This document shows, piece by piece, positions 52,774 to 61,861 of a stretch of DNA of 64,000 nucleotides. The first letter of the stretch is position 1. Each line of letters opens with the position of its first letter. This DNA comes from JANXLO01 sp038231295 (GTDB lineage: Bacteria; Armatimonadota; Chthonomonadetes; Chthonomonadales; Chthonomonadaceae): contig JBBRLP010000004.1 in NCBI GenBank assembly GCA_038231295.1, positions 25,194 through 89,193 of the forward strand, in the 5' to 3' direction. A program made the position numbers and the translations under genes. The notes beneath the pieces were generated by a model. It was given only the letters and a program-made list of their open reading frames with translations, ran no database searches and was not told the DNA's origin.

Positions 52774-53141
52774 CCGTCGCCTTCCGGCCAGATGGCCTTG
52801 ATGAGCGTGGAGAGGACACCCTGCTTCTCTGGTGGGGTGATCTCTTCGGCGCTGAGGACTTCATTCACACGACGCAGTACTTCGGCGATCCGTTCGCCCT
52901 GTGTCGTGTAGTCGTTTGCAGGTCGTGCAGGGAACGACTGTGCGGAGGCAAGGCGCGTCTGGAGGGTTTTGCGCTTCTCTTCAATCTCGGTGAGTAGGCG
53001 CTCATAGACCTCTGGATTCCGTCCATGGCTCAGGGCTTCGACTTGCGCCCTTGAATAGAGTTTGGCAGACCGGGCACGTATGCTCTACAAGCGGAATTTT
53101 CCAGGTGAAAGAGACCGCAACTGCCTTGACTTGTTCACTCA
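52695..53141 (-). pseudogene. Broken zinc-finger-type protein gene
   Basis: An ATG at 53141 behind GGAGG opens a frame giving MSEQVKAVAVSF..CPVCQTLF, then meets a stop after ~47 codons. In another frame, from about 53045 downward, a clear protein continues: QVEALSHGRNPEVYERLL and EEITPPEKQGVLSTLIKAI, up to a stop at 52695. The second CxxxC half expected of such a short zinc finger is missing between the two pieces. The picture is a gene with an internal deletion or frameshift. Its 3' end overlaps the VOC gene by 79 bases. The family is not identified. Confidence 0.6.
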
Positions 53142-53304
53142 TCGCCCCTCCTAAATCGTGTTTTGCGGTACATATTACACCAGATCCTGCAACAGACTGT
53201 CAATCATCTCGAATAGCGGGAAACCTGTCATTGCTGCAGTCAACCGCAAAGTAGCGGGAGCAAAGGCGTTCCCACTTGCATCATTCTGACAGGTCGTACT
53301 CTTG

Positions 53305-53326
53305 TCGGAGAAGGGACTTTCTCCGA
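53305..53326 (-). terminator. Terminator-like hairpin after the TPR gene
   Basis: A perfect 8-bp stem TCGGAGAA/TTCTCCGA with a 6-base loop starts 5 bases after the TPR stop on the minus strand, preceded by an AAAACAT stretch. The T run is short. Confidence 0.5.
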
Positions 53327-53330
53327 TGTT

Positions 53331-54706
53331 TTAAGGATTGGCGGCCAGTCGATTCTGCGCTTCCTGTACGGAGGAAAAGGTCTTGGTGGGAAAGTTCGCG
53401 GCCTTTTGCCACGCGGCGCGTGCCTCCTGGATTTTGTTCTGCTTGTGCAGGATGTCGCCCTTCATGAGATAGAGAGCGGGTTCCTGAAAGTCCGGCTGTC
53501 CCAGAAACTTTTCCACATCGAAGCCAATATCTGTCATCCTCAGCGCTTCGACGTAGTCTCCTTTCTCGAGGTAGTAGTTCCCTAGCAGGATATAGAGTGG
53601 AGCGGAGCGATGTTCCGACTTCAGCGCCCCCTGGATCGCGGCCTGAATGGCCTCGTCCGGTCGATCCGCCGCCTTGAGCGCCTGGTAGGCGTAGAAAGCG
53701 TACATGTCTTCCTTCCCGACCCGCGCAGCGGCCAGAAGCTCCGCCATCTGTTCTACTTTCAAGTTCAGTTGGCCAAGGAACATACTGAACTCATAGTGAT
53801 AGATGGCGTTCTGCGGATTCAGCCGGATCGCCTCCTTCATCTCGAATATCTGGGCGGGGACGTTCTTGACCCTGACATACTCTCGAGTTTTGAGCCAGTG
53901 ACGGCGTGCCGCGCTCGGGGCGTCCTGCAGCAGGGCAGCTACGGCCCCGGCGTCGTTGTTTGTCTGCGATCCTGCCAGATGCGCCTGCGCCAGCTTCGTC
54001 CAGTTGTCGGCCTGCAAGGGCAGGTCAATCACCTTCTGCCACAGCGCCCGCGCCTCTTTCGGCCTCTCCAGCAGCATCAGAATATCGCCTTTGAGAGTAT
54101 AGGCTGCGGTAACGTCGAACGGAAAAGCGTTGACATTCTTCTCGACAGCGGTGATCGCCATCTCTGCCAGTGGCATCCCCTCTTTGAGCCGGTCCTCCTG
54201 GCGGAGAAACTGCAGGGCCGCGATATAGAGACCCGCAACCTTGCGCTCTTTGTGGGATTTTTTGATCGCTTCGACCGCCTCGGGTATGCGGTTTCCATTA
54301 CGTAAGATGTTGTACAGTTCCAAAAGCGAGTAGTCGGTCGGATCGCTTTTTACGGCAGCTCGCATCGCATTGAGCGCCTCTTCGATCCTCCCTGTCCTGG
54401 CGAGGCACTGTGCATACAGCCCCTGGTAGAGATAGCCCCCCTTCGGGTTGAGCCGCATCGCCGTCTCGATCTGCACGAGAGCGCTTTTGGGATCGGTCCA
54501 CATGAGATTCTGTGCGCTACCGAAGAGGGAGTCAGCGTGGCTTTTGTCCTGGGGAAAGACGCCCTCGTTGGGATGCGTTCGGTGTCCGTTCTGCAGACAG
54601 AGCGCCCCGACAGAGATCGCCGCGCCTCCGCGCCGATCTGCTGCCCTATAAGTCCCGCCAGTACAAGGAGCGAAAGAGACAAACGCGGCAATGTGTGCTT
54701 AAACAT
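53331..54706 (-). CDS. Exported TPR-repeat protein, frameshift after the signal peptide
   Basis: At least 390 residues from 54503 down are an intact array of TPR-like repeats (QIETAMRLNPKGGYLYQG, AALQFLRQEDRLKEG, AQNRLAANP). The natural start appears to be the ATG at 54706, with a perfect GGGAGGT, which encodes a signal peptide (MFKHTLPRLSLSLLVLAGLIG). The signal peptide is in a different frame from the TPR part. The TPR frame stays open and protein-like (HPNEGVFPQDKSHADSLFG) up to about 54630, so a one- or two-base indel lies in the GC-rich stretch ~54615-54635. Real mutation and assembly error cannot be separated here. Confidence 0.7.
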
Positions 54707-55108
54707 CGTGACCTCCCAGAGCACTATTCTAACGGATCAGACAGAGAAACGAAGGCAATGTCACAGGTTGCTGTGGTGCGCCTTCATTTTTTCGGCGGCG
54801 GGGAGACGGTCAGCATGAAGGGGCGGAGAAGCGTTCGAGTTGGACGGTGGGGATGTTGTTGGCGAGGGCGAGCAGAGCGATTCGATGGATAGCATTCCAC
54901 TACCTGCGTATTGCTCCCGGAAAGTTCGTCTCATGGTTGGGACATAGAACGACTGGATACAGCGCTCAAAACAGAGCAGAGCGTAAAGGGGTTTCGGAAC
55001 CCCTCCACGCGAGGATAGAGAGAAGCGTATCGTATAGGCGAGAGCGATAACACTTCGCCCTTTGCCTGCTCGGAGACTGTCGCCTCGATTTGCGGAATTC
55101 CAGTGCTC
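54707..55108. other. Gene-free stretch in the decaying region
   Basis: No complete gene is supported in these 402 bases. A minus-strand fragment of 29 codons (54899-54813, stop 54812-54810) reads NAIHRIALLALANN..RFSAPSC and looks like the end of a lost gene, but I cannot assign it. No strong hairpin or promoter was recognised. Confidence 0.4.
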
Positions 55109-55436
55109 CTACGTGGACAGAGTTGCCCGCTCCTTATTGAGCGCCAGCACGTTTGATACCACATTGTTATTCTCCAGATGAGGAGGCCATCCGTAGGCCG
55201 CGAAAACCTCTGCGTCCAGCCGCTTATGGGTCTGTACCAGCCCCGCAGACATCTGGTTGTGGTGTGTGGTGAGTGTCCGCTGAGCCAAATTCTGGGCGCA
55301 CTTCGCATTCGGAGGTACGAGACGAGGGAAGCGAACGGTTCCGATCCCGCGTACATTCGGTTCTGTAACGTGGCACGAACTGGGGCCGTCTATAAAGGTC
55401 AAGACCTCTTCCTGCGTCCACTCTGCCGGGTACAGT
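55109..55436 (-). pseudogene. C-terminal remnant of a restriction-type DNA methyltransferase
   Basis: An open frame without a plausible start codon ends at 55109. It reads EWTQEEVLTFIDGP, then THKRLDAEVFAAYGWPPHL and VLALNKERA. The pattern LDxxVFxAYGWPxxL...LLALNxERA is the well-known C-terminus of large class I/type IIG-like DNA methyltransferases. The catalytic part (NPPY region) is absent here, and stops close the frame just upstream. This is a scar of a lost restriction-modification or BREX-like system. Confidence 0.6.
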
Positions 55437-55508
55437 CAGGCCAGGAAGGTTTTGGCCCTGTGTTTAGACAATAACCCAGAGAGTATCGTCACAAAGGAAA
55501 AGAAACGG

Positions 55509-55916
55509 ATGGACAAAATTTCTACTCCCTATGGATCCGCATATGCTCTGGAGCTACTGGAAAGTCTGAAGCGTAAATCGAACGATCTCCATGATAAAGC
55601 CTATCAGTTTGCTCGAATTATCATTGGACTGTTTCCTGACTGGTTTGACTTTCATCCAGATCGTTTTACCATCCATCCCGAAGATCGTGGATTAAGGCTT
55701 ATAGTGCAGGGTAAAGAGGGTACCGCCCAAATACGCCTGTCTGACTCACGTAATATCTGGTGCATAACGGTATATGCGACGACGCCCAATCAACAAGAAC
55801 GTGGATTGATGTCCATGCACTATATCCCTTCCTCAGAGCAATTAGAGCAGGCACAAAAATCACTCTTCACCGCCCTCCGTAATCTGTTTCCAGATGACGC
55901 TCGTTTAGTAACGTAA
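55509..55916 (+). CDS. Small hypothetical protein
   Basis: A 135-residue protein of no family known to me. It is mixed alpha/beta with FARIIIGLFPDWFDFHPDRFTIHPEDRGLRLIVQG and a C-terminal helix. The ATG at 55509 follows AAAGGAAAAGAAACGG. Its base composition is visibly more AT-rich than the surrounding housekeeping genes, suggesting acquisition. The last codons and the stop lie inside the left arm of a repeat element (55908-55933). Confidence 0.55.
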   Translation: MDKISTPYGSAYALELLESLKRKSNDLHDKAYQFARIIIGLFPDWFDFHPDRFTIHPEDRGLRLIVQGKEGTAQIRLSDSRNIWCITVYATTPNQQERGLMSMHYIPSSEQLEQAQKSLFTALRNLFPDDARLVT

Positions 55917-56154
55917 CTCACTTTACGCAGGCGAATATCGCGACGGACTGAAGTCCCCGCTATGTGACCTTCGGCCCAGTTTCCTTCGGAAACATCTACG
56001 CGGTGAGGGCCACTCATCGCGCTCAATAACCTTGCAGCAAGGAGTTTCGTCCGAAGGACGATCCGCCGCAGGCGCGTAGCGATGGGTGTCAACCCTTTGC
56101 TCCCTCGGTTGGAGCAATTTGTTTGTCCGCCTGCGTAAGGTGAGTAACGTAACA
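55908..56154. repeat. 247-bp structured repeat with 26-bp inverted arms
   Basis: The arms 55908-55933 and 56129-56154 match at 23 of 26 positions (core CTCACTTTACGCAGGCG). Inside are the hairpins GGACT-GAA-GTCC, GTTTCC-TTC-GGAAAC and CGTCC-GAA-GGACG. It shares the CTCACTTTACGC arm and the GGACTNAAGTCC hairpin with the element at 61.86 kb. It supplies the stop codon of the upstream small gene. With 56155-56327, where nothing was recognised, it fills a 411-base gap. Confidence 0.8.
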
Positions 56155-56327
56155 TAGAAGCTGCACAATCAGGCAAGGTGGTTGACTTCTCGAAACCCGT
56201 CTTAATACGGCATTGGAGGCTGACAGACGCCTTACTGCGGCCTGGCGGGGATAGCTGGCTTCCACCATTAAGCTGTCGTCAAAGTTTGGAGAGGCACACT
56301 GGTAGGATTGTGGCTTGGTCGGTATTC

Positions 56328-56819
56328 TCATTCGTTATCCTTATTCGTCAGAGAGGCTCGCAGCAGTTCCTTGGGAAGCGTCTCCGCTCCCTGACCCGCA
56401 GGCCGGAGCAACTCGGAATGCTGCAGAGAGGGCGGAAGGTCGGAGGCGCGGACGAGACACTCTCCGGAAGGAGCAAGGTGGTGATTACGAGGCGTGATGA
56501 GGCGAACCGCTTCGACTTCCGATGCTGCTTTGAAACATTTGTATGAGAAGCCAAAAACCTGACCCAAATCTGCCAGCAAAGCCACTATTCCTATAATCAC
56601 CCCTATTATTATCAAAGCCCACCCGAATATGCCTGGATGAAACGGGGTGTTTTCGACTACTGGTGGCGTCGGGGTTGTAGGAGAATAGTTAATCAAACAG
56701 TTGAAAGCGACATAGAAAAATACCCCGAAGATACCTAAAGCACAATAGAAGACTCTTTTTTTCACCAGCCCACGATATTCGCCCTTGTGTACCCATCTCT
56801 TCGCTGGCTTCTCTCTCAT
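56328..56819 (-). CDS. Small membrane protein of unknown function
   Basis: A 163-residue protein with two hydrophobic segments (residues ~20-43 and ~65-95) separated by a Pro/Thr-rich loop, and a hydrophilic C-terminal ~65 residues. The ATG at 56819 is set by GGAGAAG seven bases upstream. I do not recognise a family. It lies in the accessory region between repeats and orphan genes. Confidence 0.55.
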   Translation of the reverse strand: MREKPAKRWVHKGEYRGLVKKRVFYCALGIFGVFFYVAFNCLINYSPTTPTPPVVENTPFHPGIFGWALIIIGVIIGIVALLADLGQVFGFSYKCFKAASEVEAVRLITPRNHHLAPSGECLVRASDLPPSLQHSELLRPAGQGAETLPKELLRASLTNKDNE

Positions 56820-56867
56820 GGTTTGCTTCTCCAATGGCGGTTGTCGCTCTGCCCCTCTATGCCTATA

Positions 56868-57170
56868 CTACGTGGGCAATTGGGGAAGGGTGTCAAAGGA
56901 ACGCAGCAAAGAGAGTGATGATGCGCACATGTGTCTGCATCCGTTCTCTCCCTGGGGCGGTCCCACCAGCAAGATCGGCCCCTCGTAGCCCCCGGATACC
57001 TGGACGTGGTCGCAGGCCACCTCCACCAACTCGGTGACGAAAACGTACTCGGTCTGCCCGAAGTCATCCGCGCCGCTGGTCGCCAGGATCGGCGCTCCAA
57101 GCTGCTCCTCGGAGAGCGTCTTGAGCCAGCGCGGCAGGTCGCGATGGGTGGGTACCTTCGAGGCCGCCAT
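56868..57170 (-). CDS. Hypothetical protein, possibly truncated
   Basis: A 100-residue protein. The first ~75 residues (THRDLPRWLKTLSEEQLGAPIL, TEYVFVTELVEVACDHVQVSGG, GPILLVGPP) look conserved and globular, while the last ~25 look like a neutral run to a chance stop, suggesting 3' truncation. A TATAAG box at 57188-57183 on the minus strand abuts the MITE next door and could be its -10. Function unknown. Confidence 0.5.
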   Translation of the reverse strand: MAASKVPTHRDLPRWLKTLSEEQLGAPILATSGADDFGQTEYVFVTELVEVACDHVQVSGGYEGPILLVGPPQGENGCRHMCASSLSLLRSFDTLPQLPT

Positions 57171-57191
57171 CAGTCGTCCGGGCTTATACTA

Positions 57192-57288
57192 GTACCTATT
57201 CAAGGTAGAAAGTATATGTTCTTTCTGAGAGTGCGATGTCAATTTTTGAACTCACCAGCAACATAAATGTACTACCTTGACTGGGTAC
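57192..57288. mobile_element. 97-bp MITE-like element
   Basis: Terminal inverted repeats of ~17 bp (GTACC...TCAAGGTAG at the left; complement with two mismatches at the right) border AT-rich DNA without coding capacity. Both ends are flanked by TA (57190-57191 and 57289-57290), the target duplication of IS630/Tc1-mariner elements. Confidence 0.65.
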
Positions 57289-57328
57289 TAGCGGCGCATG
57301 AGAAACTGATGATTACGCGCCCGGAATC

Positions 57329-57361
57329 AACGGCACGACATCGTGATCTTGTCGTGCCGTT
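57329..57361. terminator. Intrinsic terminator of the DUF1501 gene
   Basis: A perfect 12-bp stem (57329-57340 with 57350-57361, core CGGCACGACA) lies just after the DUF1501 stop on the minus strand. Confidence 0.7.
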
Positions 57362-57369
57362 AGTATAAG

Positions 57370-58812
57370 TCAGACCAGTAGCTCGTGGACGACGGAGCCT
57401 TCGACGTCGGTGAGGCGGAAGTCGCGGCCTGCATACCGATAAGTCAGCTTGGTGTGATCGAAGCCAAGAGTGTGCAGGATGGTGGCTTGCAGATCATGGA
57501 CATGGACAGGTTTGTCAACCGCTTTGAATCCGAAATCGTCCGTGGCTCCATGCACATAGCCTCCCTTGACCGCACCGCCAGCCAACCAGGTGGTGTAGCC
57601 CCAGTGGTTGTGGTCGCGGCCGTTGGCTTTGGCCTGCAGTTCCACCACCGGTGTTCGCCCGAACTCTCCGCCCCAGATCACCAGCGTATCTTCCCACATA
57701 CCGCGCTCTTTGAGATCGGTGAGCAGCGCGCCGATGGCCTGGTCGCTCTGCTTGGCCAGCATGCGATGGTTGACTTCGAGGTCGTCGTGGTTATCCCAGG
57801 GCTGACCCGCGCCGTGCCATACCTGAATATAGCGCACGCCTCTTTCGGCGAGACGACGTGCGATCAGCATCTGGCGCGCCTGAGTTCCCGGCCCATACCG
57901 CTCCCGCACCGACTCCGGCTCCTTGCTGATATCAAAGGCGTCGGTCGCCTCCATCTGCATGCGATACGCCAACTCCATTGATTGGATGCGTGCCTCCAGT
58001 TGAGCGTCTTGCTGATGCGCCTGTTCGTGGCGGCGATTCATCTCTTGCACGAGATCCAACTGCCGGCGCTGCTGCTTTGAATCCAGATCCGAGTTCTTGA
58101 TGTTTTCGATCAACTGGTCAATGCGGGAGTTGGCGGTGTTGATATAGGTGCCTTGATAGATGCCGGGCAGGAAGGCGGAGCGCCAGTTGTTGCCTTCCTT
58201 GATGGGATACCCGCCCGGACACATGACGATGAATCCCGGCAGATTCTGGTTGACGGTTCCCAGGCCGTAGAGCACCCACGATCCCATGCTGGGCCGCTCC
58301 TTCTGCGAGTCACCGCAGTTTAGCAGCATCAGCGATGGCTCATGGTTCGGCACGTCGGCATGCATTGAGCGGATGATGCAGAGGTCATCAACATGCTTTG
58401 CTACATTGGGGAAGATCTCGCTAACCTCGATGCCGCTCTTACCGTACTTCTGGAACGCAAAGGGCGACTTGTAAGCCGCACCGGTCTTACGCTCCGTGGA
58501 GAGGGAGGCAGGCAGCGGCTTGCCGTGATATTGGGTCAGCATCGGCTTGGGATCGAACGTATCGACCTGGGAGGGGCCGCCGTTCATAAAGAGATGGATG
58601 ACACGTTTGACCCTGCCGGGGAAGTGCGGCGCACGCGGCGCAAGAGGATGGAGCGAGTTGGGCAACGACTGCGCTTCCGCCGCGGAGCCAAGCAGTCCCT
58701 CCTCACCGAGCATGGCGCTCAGGCTCAGCATGCCCAGGCCAGTGCCGCAACGTTTAAGCAGTTCGCGGCGATTCAAAAACAGGTCTTCCATATCGGGGTT
58801 GTGGTGACTCAT
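57370..58812 (-). CDS. DUF1501 protein (second copy)
   Basis: A 480-residue DUF1501 family protein. The N-terminus NRRELLKRCGTGLGMLSLSAML is twin-arginine-like. Signatures shared with the copy at 16.8 kb are FMNGGPSQVDTFDPKP, LGTVNQNLPGFIV, GVRYIQVWHG and WGGEFGRTP. Its start follows the PSCyt stop by 11 bases with GAGG upstream, so both are translated from one mRNA. Export and a role linked to the PSCyt partner are inferred. Confidence 0.87.
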   Translation of the reverse strand: MSHHNPDMEDLFLNRRELLKRCGTGLGMLSLSAMLGEEGLLGSAAEAQSLPNSLHPLAPRAPHFPGRVKRVIHLFMNGGPSQVDTFDPKPMLTQYHGKPLPASLSTERKTGAAYKSPFAFQKYGKSGIEVSEIFPNVAKHVDDLCIIRSMHADVPNHEPSLMLLNCGDSQKERPSMGSWVLYGLGTVNQNLPGFIVMCPGGYPIKEGNNWRSAFLPGIYQGTYINTANSRIDQLIENIKNSDLDSKQQRRQLDLVQEMNRRHEQAHQQDAQLEARIQSMELAYRMQMEATDAFDISKEPESVRERYGPGTQARQMLIARRLAERGVRYIQVWHGAGQPWDNHDDLEVNHRMLAKQSDQAIGALLTDLKERGMWEDTLVIWGGEFGRTPVVELQAKANGRDHNHWGYTTWLAGGAVKGGYVHGATDDFGFKAVDKPVHVHDLQATILHTLGFDHTKLTYRYAGRDFRLTDVEGSVVHELLV

Positions 58813-58823
58813 TACGGTTTGCC

Positions 58824-61721
58824 TCAGTCGATAAACAGGAATTCGTTGGTCAGGAGCAGGGCCTGGGTGTAGACCTCCCAGGCGGTCATCGGTTCACGGG
58901 GCGCGGCAGAGACGGGGCCAGCGAAGTCCGCCGCCGCATCCCAGACCGTCTGTACACCCTTCAGCAGCGCCGTTCGAGCGGCGTCTTCCTTATGCGTCTT
59001 TGCGACATCCTGAACAGGCGGCCCGGCGACCGCTTGGAGCGTGGGCGCCCAGGAGAAACTGTCGGAGTTGGTGTTTTCACGGCTGGTGACGACGAAGTCC
59101 AGCGTCTCGCCGCGCATGACCTGAATACCCTTCACGTTGGTGTCCGTGGCCGAATGATGCGCTACCCAGCCTCCGACTTCGCCTGTTCGACTGGAGACTA
59201 TCAGCGCCTCCACACCGTCGCCCACCTCCGCAGAATGGTTCAGATGGCCCTGGATCGTGACCGTCATGGGATACGGCGCGGTCCACCTGCGGATGGCGGA
59301 GTGCTGACTGTCGCCGGGATGGCCGCCGTCGGCGCGTAGGATCACCCAGCCGAGCTTCGGATCGGGCAACTGCGGGCCGCCCTGCCAGGCCGTGCCGGTA
59401 AAGTGCGGCAGGCGTGTGAAGGACTTGATGCGGTGCGTGATCGGATCCACCTCGCCGTATCCGTTTTGCCAGGCCGCGGTCAGAGTTGGATCCTCCGTGC
59501 GTTGGGACTGCCAACCGCTCACGAAAGTCAAACTGCGGAGAAGCTCCGGCGCACTCGGCGAACGCCCATAGACCTGACGGAACAGAGCGCGCACACGATC
59601 AGTAGGCGCGGATTTCGACGCGATCTCTGGGCGAGCGAGCAGGCTGTGCACCTGCTGAAGCACGAACGGGCTGTTCATGAGGAATAGGGATTGCTGAGGC
59701 ACGGTGGTTACGTTGCGTTGGGGTGAATGCGCGCCGGGGTCCGCAAAGTCGAATGTCCGCAGCAGGCCGGGCAAATCCTGTCGATCCACAAAGGCGTAGA
59801 GGGTGCGGCGCTTATTGTCGCCGAGTAGCGCCTGCACCGGGCGGCCGCCCACTGTGGTGTCTAGGCTCCCGGACAGTTCAAGGAGCGTGTCGCGCAGAGG
59901 CTCGAAGTCCATGCGTTGCCGATTCATGTGGCCGAGCAGGCGATTTTCCGGGTCGCGCTTGGCGGTCGCAGGGTACGGATCGCTAGACTGCTGATAGACG
60001 CTGGAGAGCAGGATCAACTTGTGTAGATGCTTGATTGACCAGCCGTTTTCCATTAAGGAGGCGGCCAGATAGTCCAGCAATTGCGGCTGTACCGGCGGCT
60101 CACCGCGTGTGCCGAAGTCGCTGGGCGTATTGACCAGCGGTTTGCCGAAATGGTACATCCAGACCCGATTCACCAGTACACGTGCCGTGAGTGGGTTGTC
60201 GGGTGAGGCGATGGCATCTGCCAACTCCAGCCTGCCGCTGCCTTTGGTGAAGGGCTGTCGCGTGTCGCCCAGAACTGCCTGCAAATACTGCCGCTTCACC
60301 GACGCGCCGGGCGTGCCGGGATTGCCGCGCAGCAGGATATGCGGCTCGTCCGGGGTGGGGTTGTCTTGCACAATCATCGCCCGTGGGGGTGCGCCAGGGT
60401 CGTTCAGAACGAGCAGTTTTATCTGATCTCCTATCTTGTTCGCTTCCTCGTTCTTCTTGTCTTTCAGCAGTTCGGCGCGTTTCTGCTCCATCGGGTTGAA
60501 TTTCGTCAGAAATGTCTCGTATGCCTTATGGTCGGCAGGCTCACCGATCTGGGGCAGTTCCGATGGCTCATGGATGCTGTTGAAGACGCCGTAAAGCGAA
60601 TAGTAGTCGGCGGCGGGAATAGGGTCGAACTTATGATCGTGGCAGCGGGCGCAGCCTACCGTCATGGCCTGCAATCCTCGCGTCACCACGTCAATGCGAT
60701 CGTCTATGATCTCCTGATTGTTGCCCAGGTAACGGTTGCCGACAGTGAGGAAGCCGAGCGCGGCCTGATCGCGCGGGTCCTGCACGGGAATCATGTCGGC
60801 TGCCAACTGCTCCCGAATAAACCGGTTGTAGGGTTTGTCTGTATTGAAGGCGCGGACGACGTAATCCCGATACGTGTAGGCGTAGGGATATATCCGTCCA
60901 GGGTCGCCTACGTTTCCGACGAGGTAGCCCAGGGTATCCGAATAGCGTGCGACATCAAGCCAGTGCCTGCCCCAGCGCTCGCCGTAGAGCGGGGAGGCCA
61001 GCAGCCGATCAACGACCTTCTCGAACGCGCCGGGAGACTTATCGGAGTCGAAGGCGTCGAACTCCGCGGGCGTCGGCGACAGCCCGAGGAGGTCGTAGGT
61101 GGCGCGGCGGAGAAGGAGGCGGCGAGAGGCGGGTGGGGCGGGCTGGAGGCCCTTTGCCTCAAGCTTCGCAAGCACCAGCCGATCCAGCGGTGAACGCGCC
61201 CAGAGGGTGTTTTTCACCTTCGGAAGGGCGGGTTTGTGTACAGGCTGCAGCGACCAGAGATGGCTGCGGGCTTCGGTCACCCGCTCCGCCATGCTCTTTG
61301 AATGCGGCCCGGAGCCGGCGGGCCAGGGCGCCCCTGCCTTAATCCAGGTGGCAAAGTTCGCAATCACCTGTGCGGGAAGCTTCCCCGATGGCGGCATCTT
61401 CACCGATCCTGTGTACAGCAGTGCCTCCAACAGCCGGCTCTTGTCCGGACTGGTCAGGTCCACGACCGCGCCCTTATCGCCGCCTTTCAGCAGAGCGGCG
61501 CGGGAGTCCAGGCGCAGTCCAGCAGACTGGCTCTTGTCCCCATGACAGGAGAGACACTTCTCCGCCAGCGCCGGGCGAATGTTCTTCTCAAAAAAAGCAA
61601 GCGCTTCCGGTGTCGCGGCAGGCGTAACAGTTCCCGGCATCTGAGCGGTTCCCACCGTCAGAACCCCCATCATCAGCCCCAATATCCCCGTCAAGCGGAG
61701 GAGTTTCCTGTACAACCGCAT
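58824..61721 (-). CDS. PSCyt1-DUF1549-DUF1553 protein with extra beta domain (second copy)
   Basis: A 965-residue exported protein. After the signal peptide comes a PSCyt1 haem motif CLSCH at residues 56-60, then DUF1549 (YGERWGRHWLDVARYSDT, CARCHDHKFDPI) and DUF1553 (VNRVWMYHFGKPLVNTPSDFG). It is about 120 residues longer than the 14.2-kb copy. The surplus is mainly a beta-rich, jelly-roll-like insert (HLNHSAEVGDGVEALIVSS ... ETLDFVVTS) within the C-terminal part. The start at 61721 is set by AAGGAG and the signal peptide; the open frame begins 41 codons upstream. Confidence 0.87.
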   Translation of the reverse strand: MRLYRKLLRLTGILGLMMGVLTVGTAQMPGTVTPAATPEALAFFEKNIRPALAEKCLSCHGDKSQSAGLRLDSRAALLKGGDKGAVVDLTSPDKSRLLEALLYTGSVKMPPSGKLPAQVIANFATWIKAGAPWPAGSGPHSKSMAERVTEARSHLWSLQPVHKPALPKVKNTLWARSPLDRLVLAKLEAKGLQPAPPASRRLLLRRATYDLLGLSPTPAEFDAFDSDKSPGAFEKVVDRLLASPLYGERWGRHWLDVARYSDTLGYLVGNVGDPGRIYPYAYTYRDYVVRAFNTDKPYNRFIREQLAADMIPVQDPRDQAALGFLTVGNRYLGNNQEIIDDRIDVVTRGLQAMTVGCARCHDHKFDPIPAADYYSLYGVFNSIHEPSELPQIGEPADHKAYETFLTKFNPMEQKRAELLKDKKNEEANKIGDQIKLLVLNDPGAPPRAMIVQDNPTPDEPHILLRGNPGTPGASVKRQYLQAVLGDTRQPFTKGSGRLELADAIASPDNPLTARVLVNRVWMYHFGKPLVNTPSDFGTRGEPPVQPQLLDYLAASLMENGWSIKHLHKLILLSSVYQQSSDPYPATAKRDPENRLLGHMNRQRMDFEPLRDTLLELSGSLDTTVGGRPVQALLGDNKRRTLYAFVDRQDLPGLLRTFDFADPGAHSPQRNVTTVPQQSLFLMNSPFVLQQVHSLLARPEIASKSAPTDRVRALFRQVYGRSPSAPELLRSLTFVSGWQSQRTEDPTLTAAWQNGYGEVDPITHRIKSFTRLPHFTGTAWQGGPQLPDPKLGWVILRADGGHPGDSQHSAIRRWTAPYPMTVTIQGHLNHSAEVGDGVEALIVSSRTGEVGGWVAHHSATDTNVKGIQVMRGETLDFVVTSRENTNSDSFSWAPTLQAVAGPPVQDVAKTHKEDAARTALLKGVQTVWDAAADFAGPVSAAPREPMTAWEVYTQALLLTNEFLFID

Positions 61722-61861
61722 CTCAGTTATGCTCCTTGCTCCCTCATACGCTGCTAATTCGCTATGGGCAGCGCCCAAACTTTGCGACGTTGACTCTCTC
61801 CTCTTCTGTCGAACTCGGGAAGCGTAAGTTACGAGGAACTCCATATTTTCAGTATTACCGG

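Noticed and set aside
54931..55356. 141-codon minus-strand open frame
   Set aside because: It overlaps the methyltransferase remnant in another frame and shows no protein-like character.
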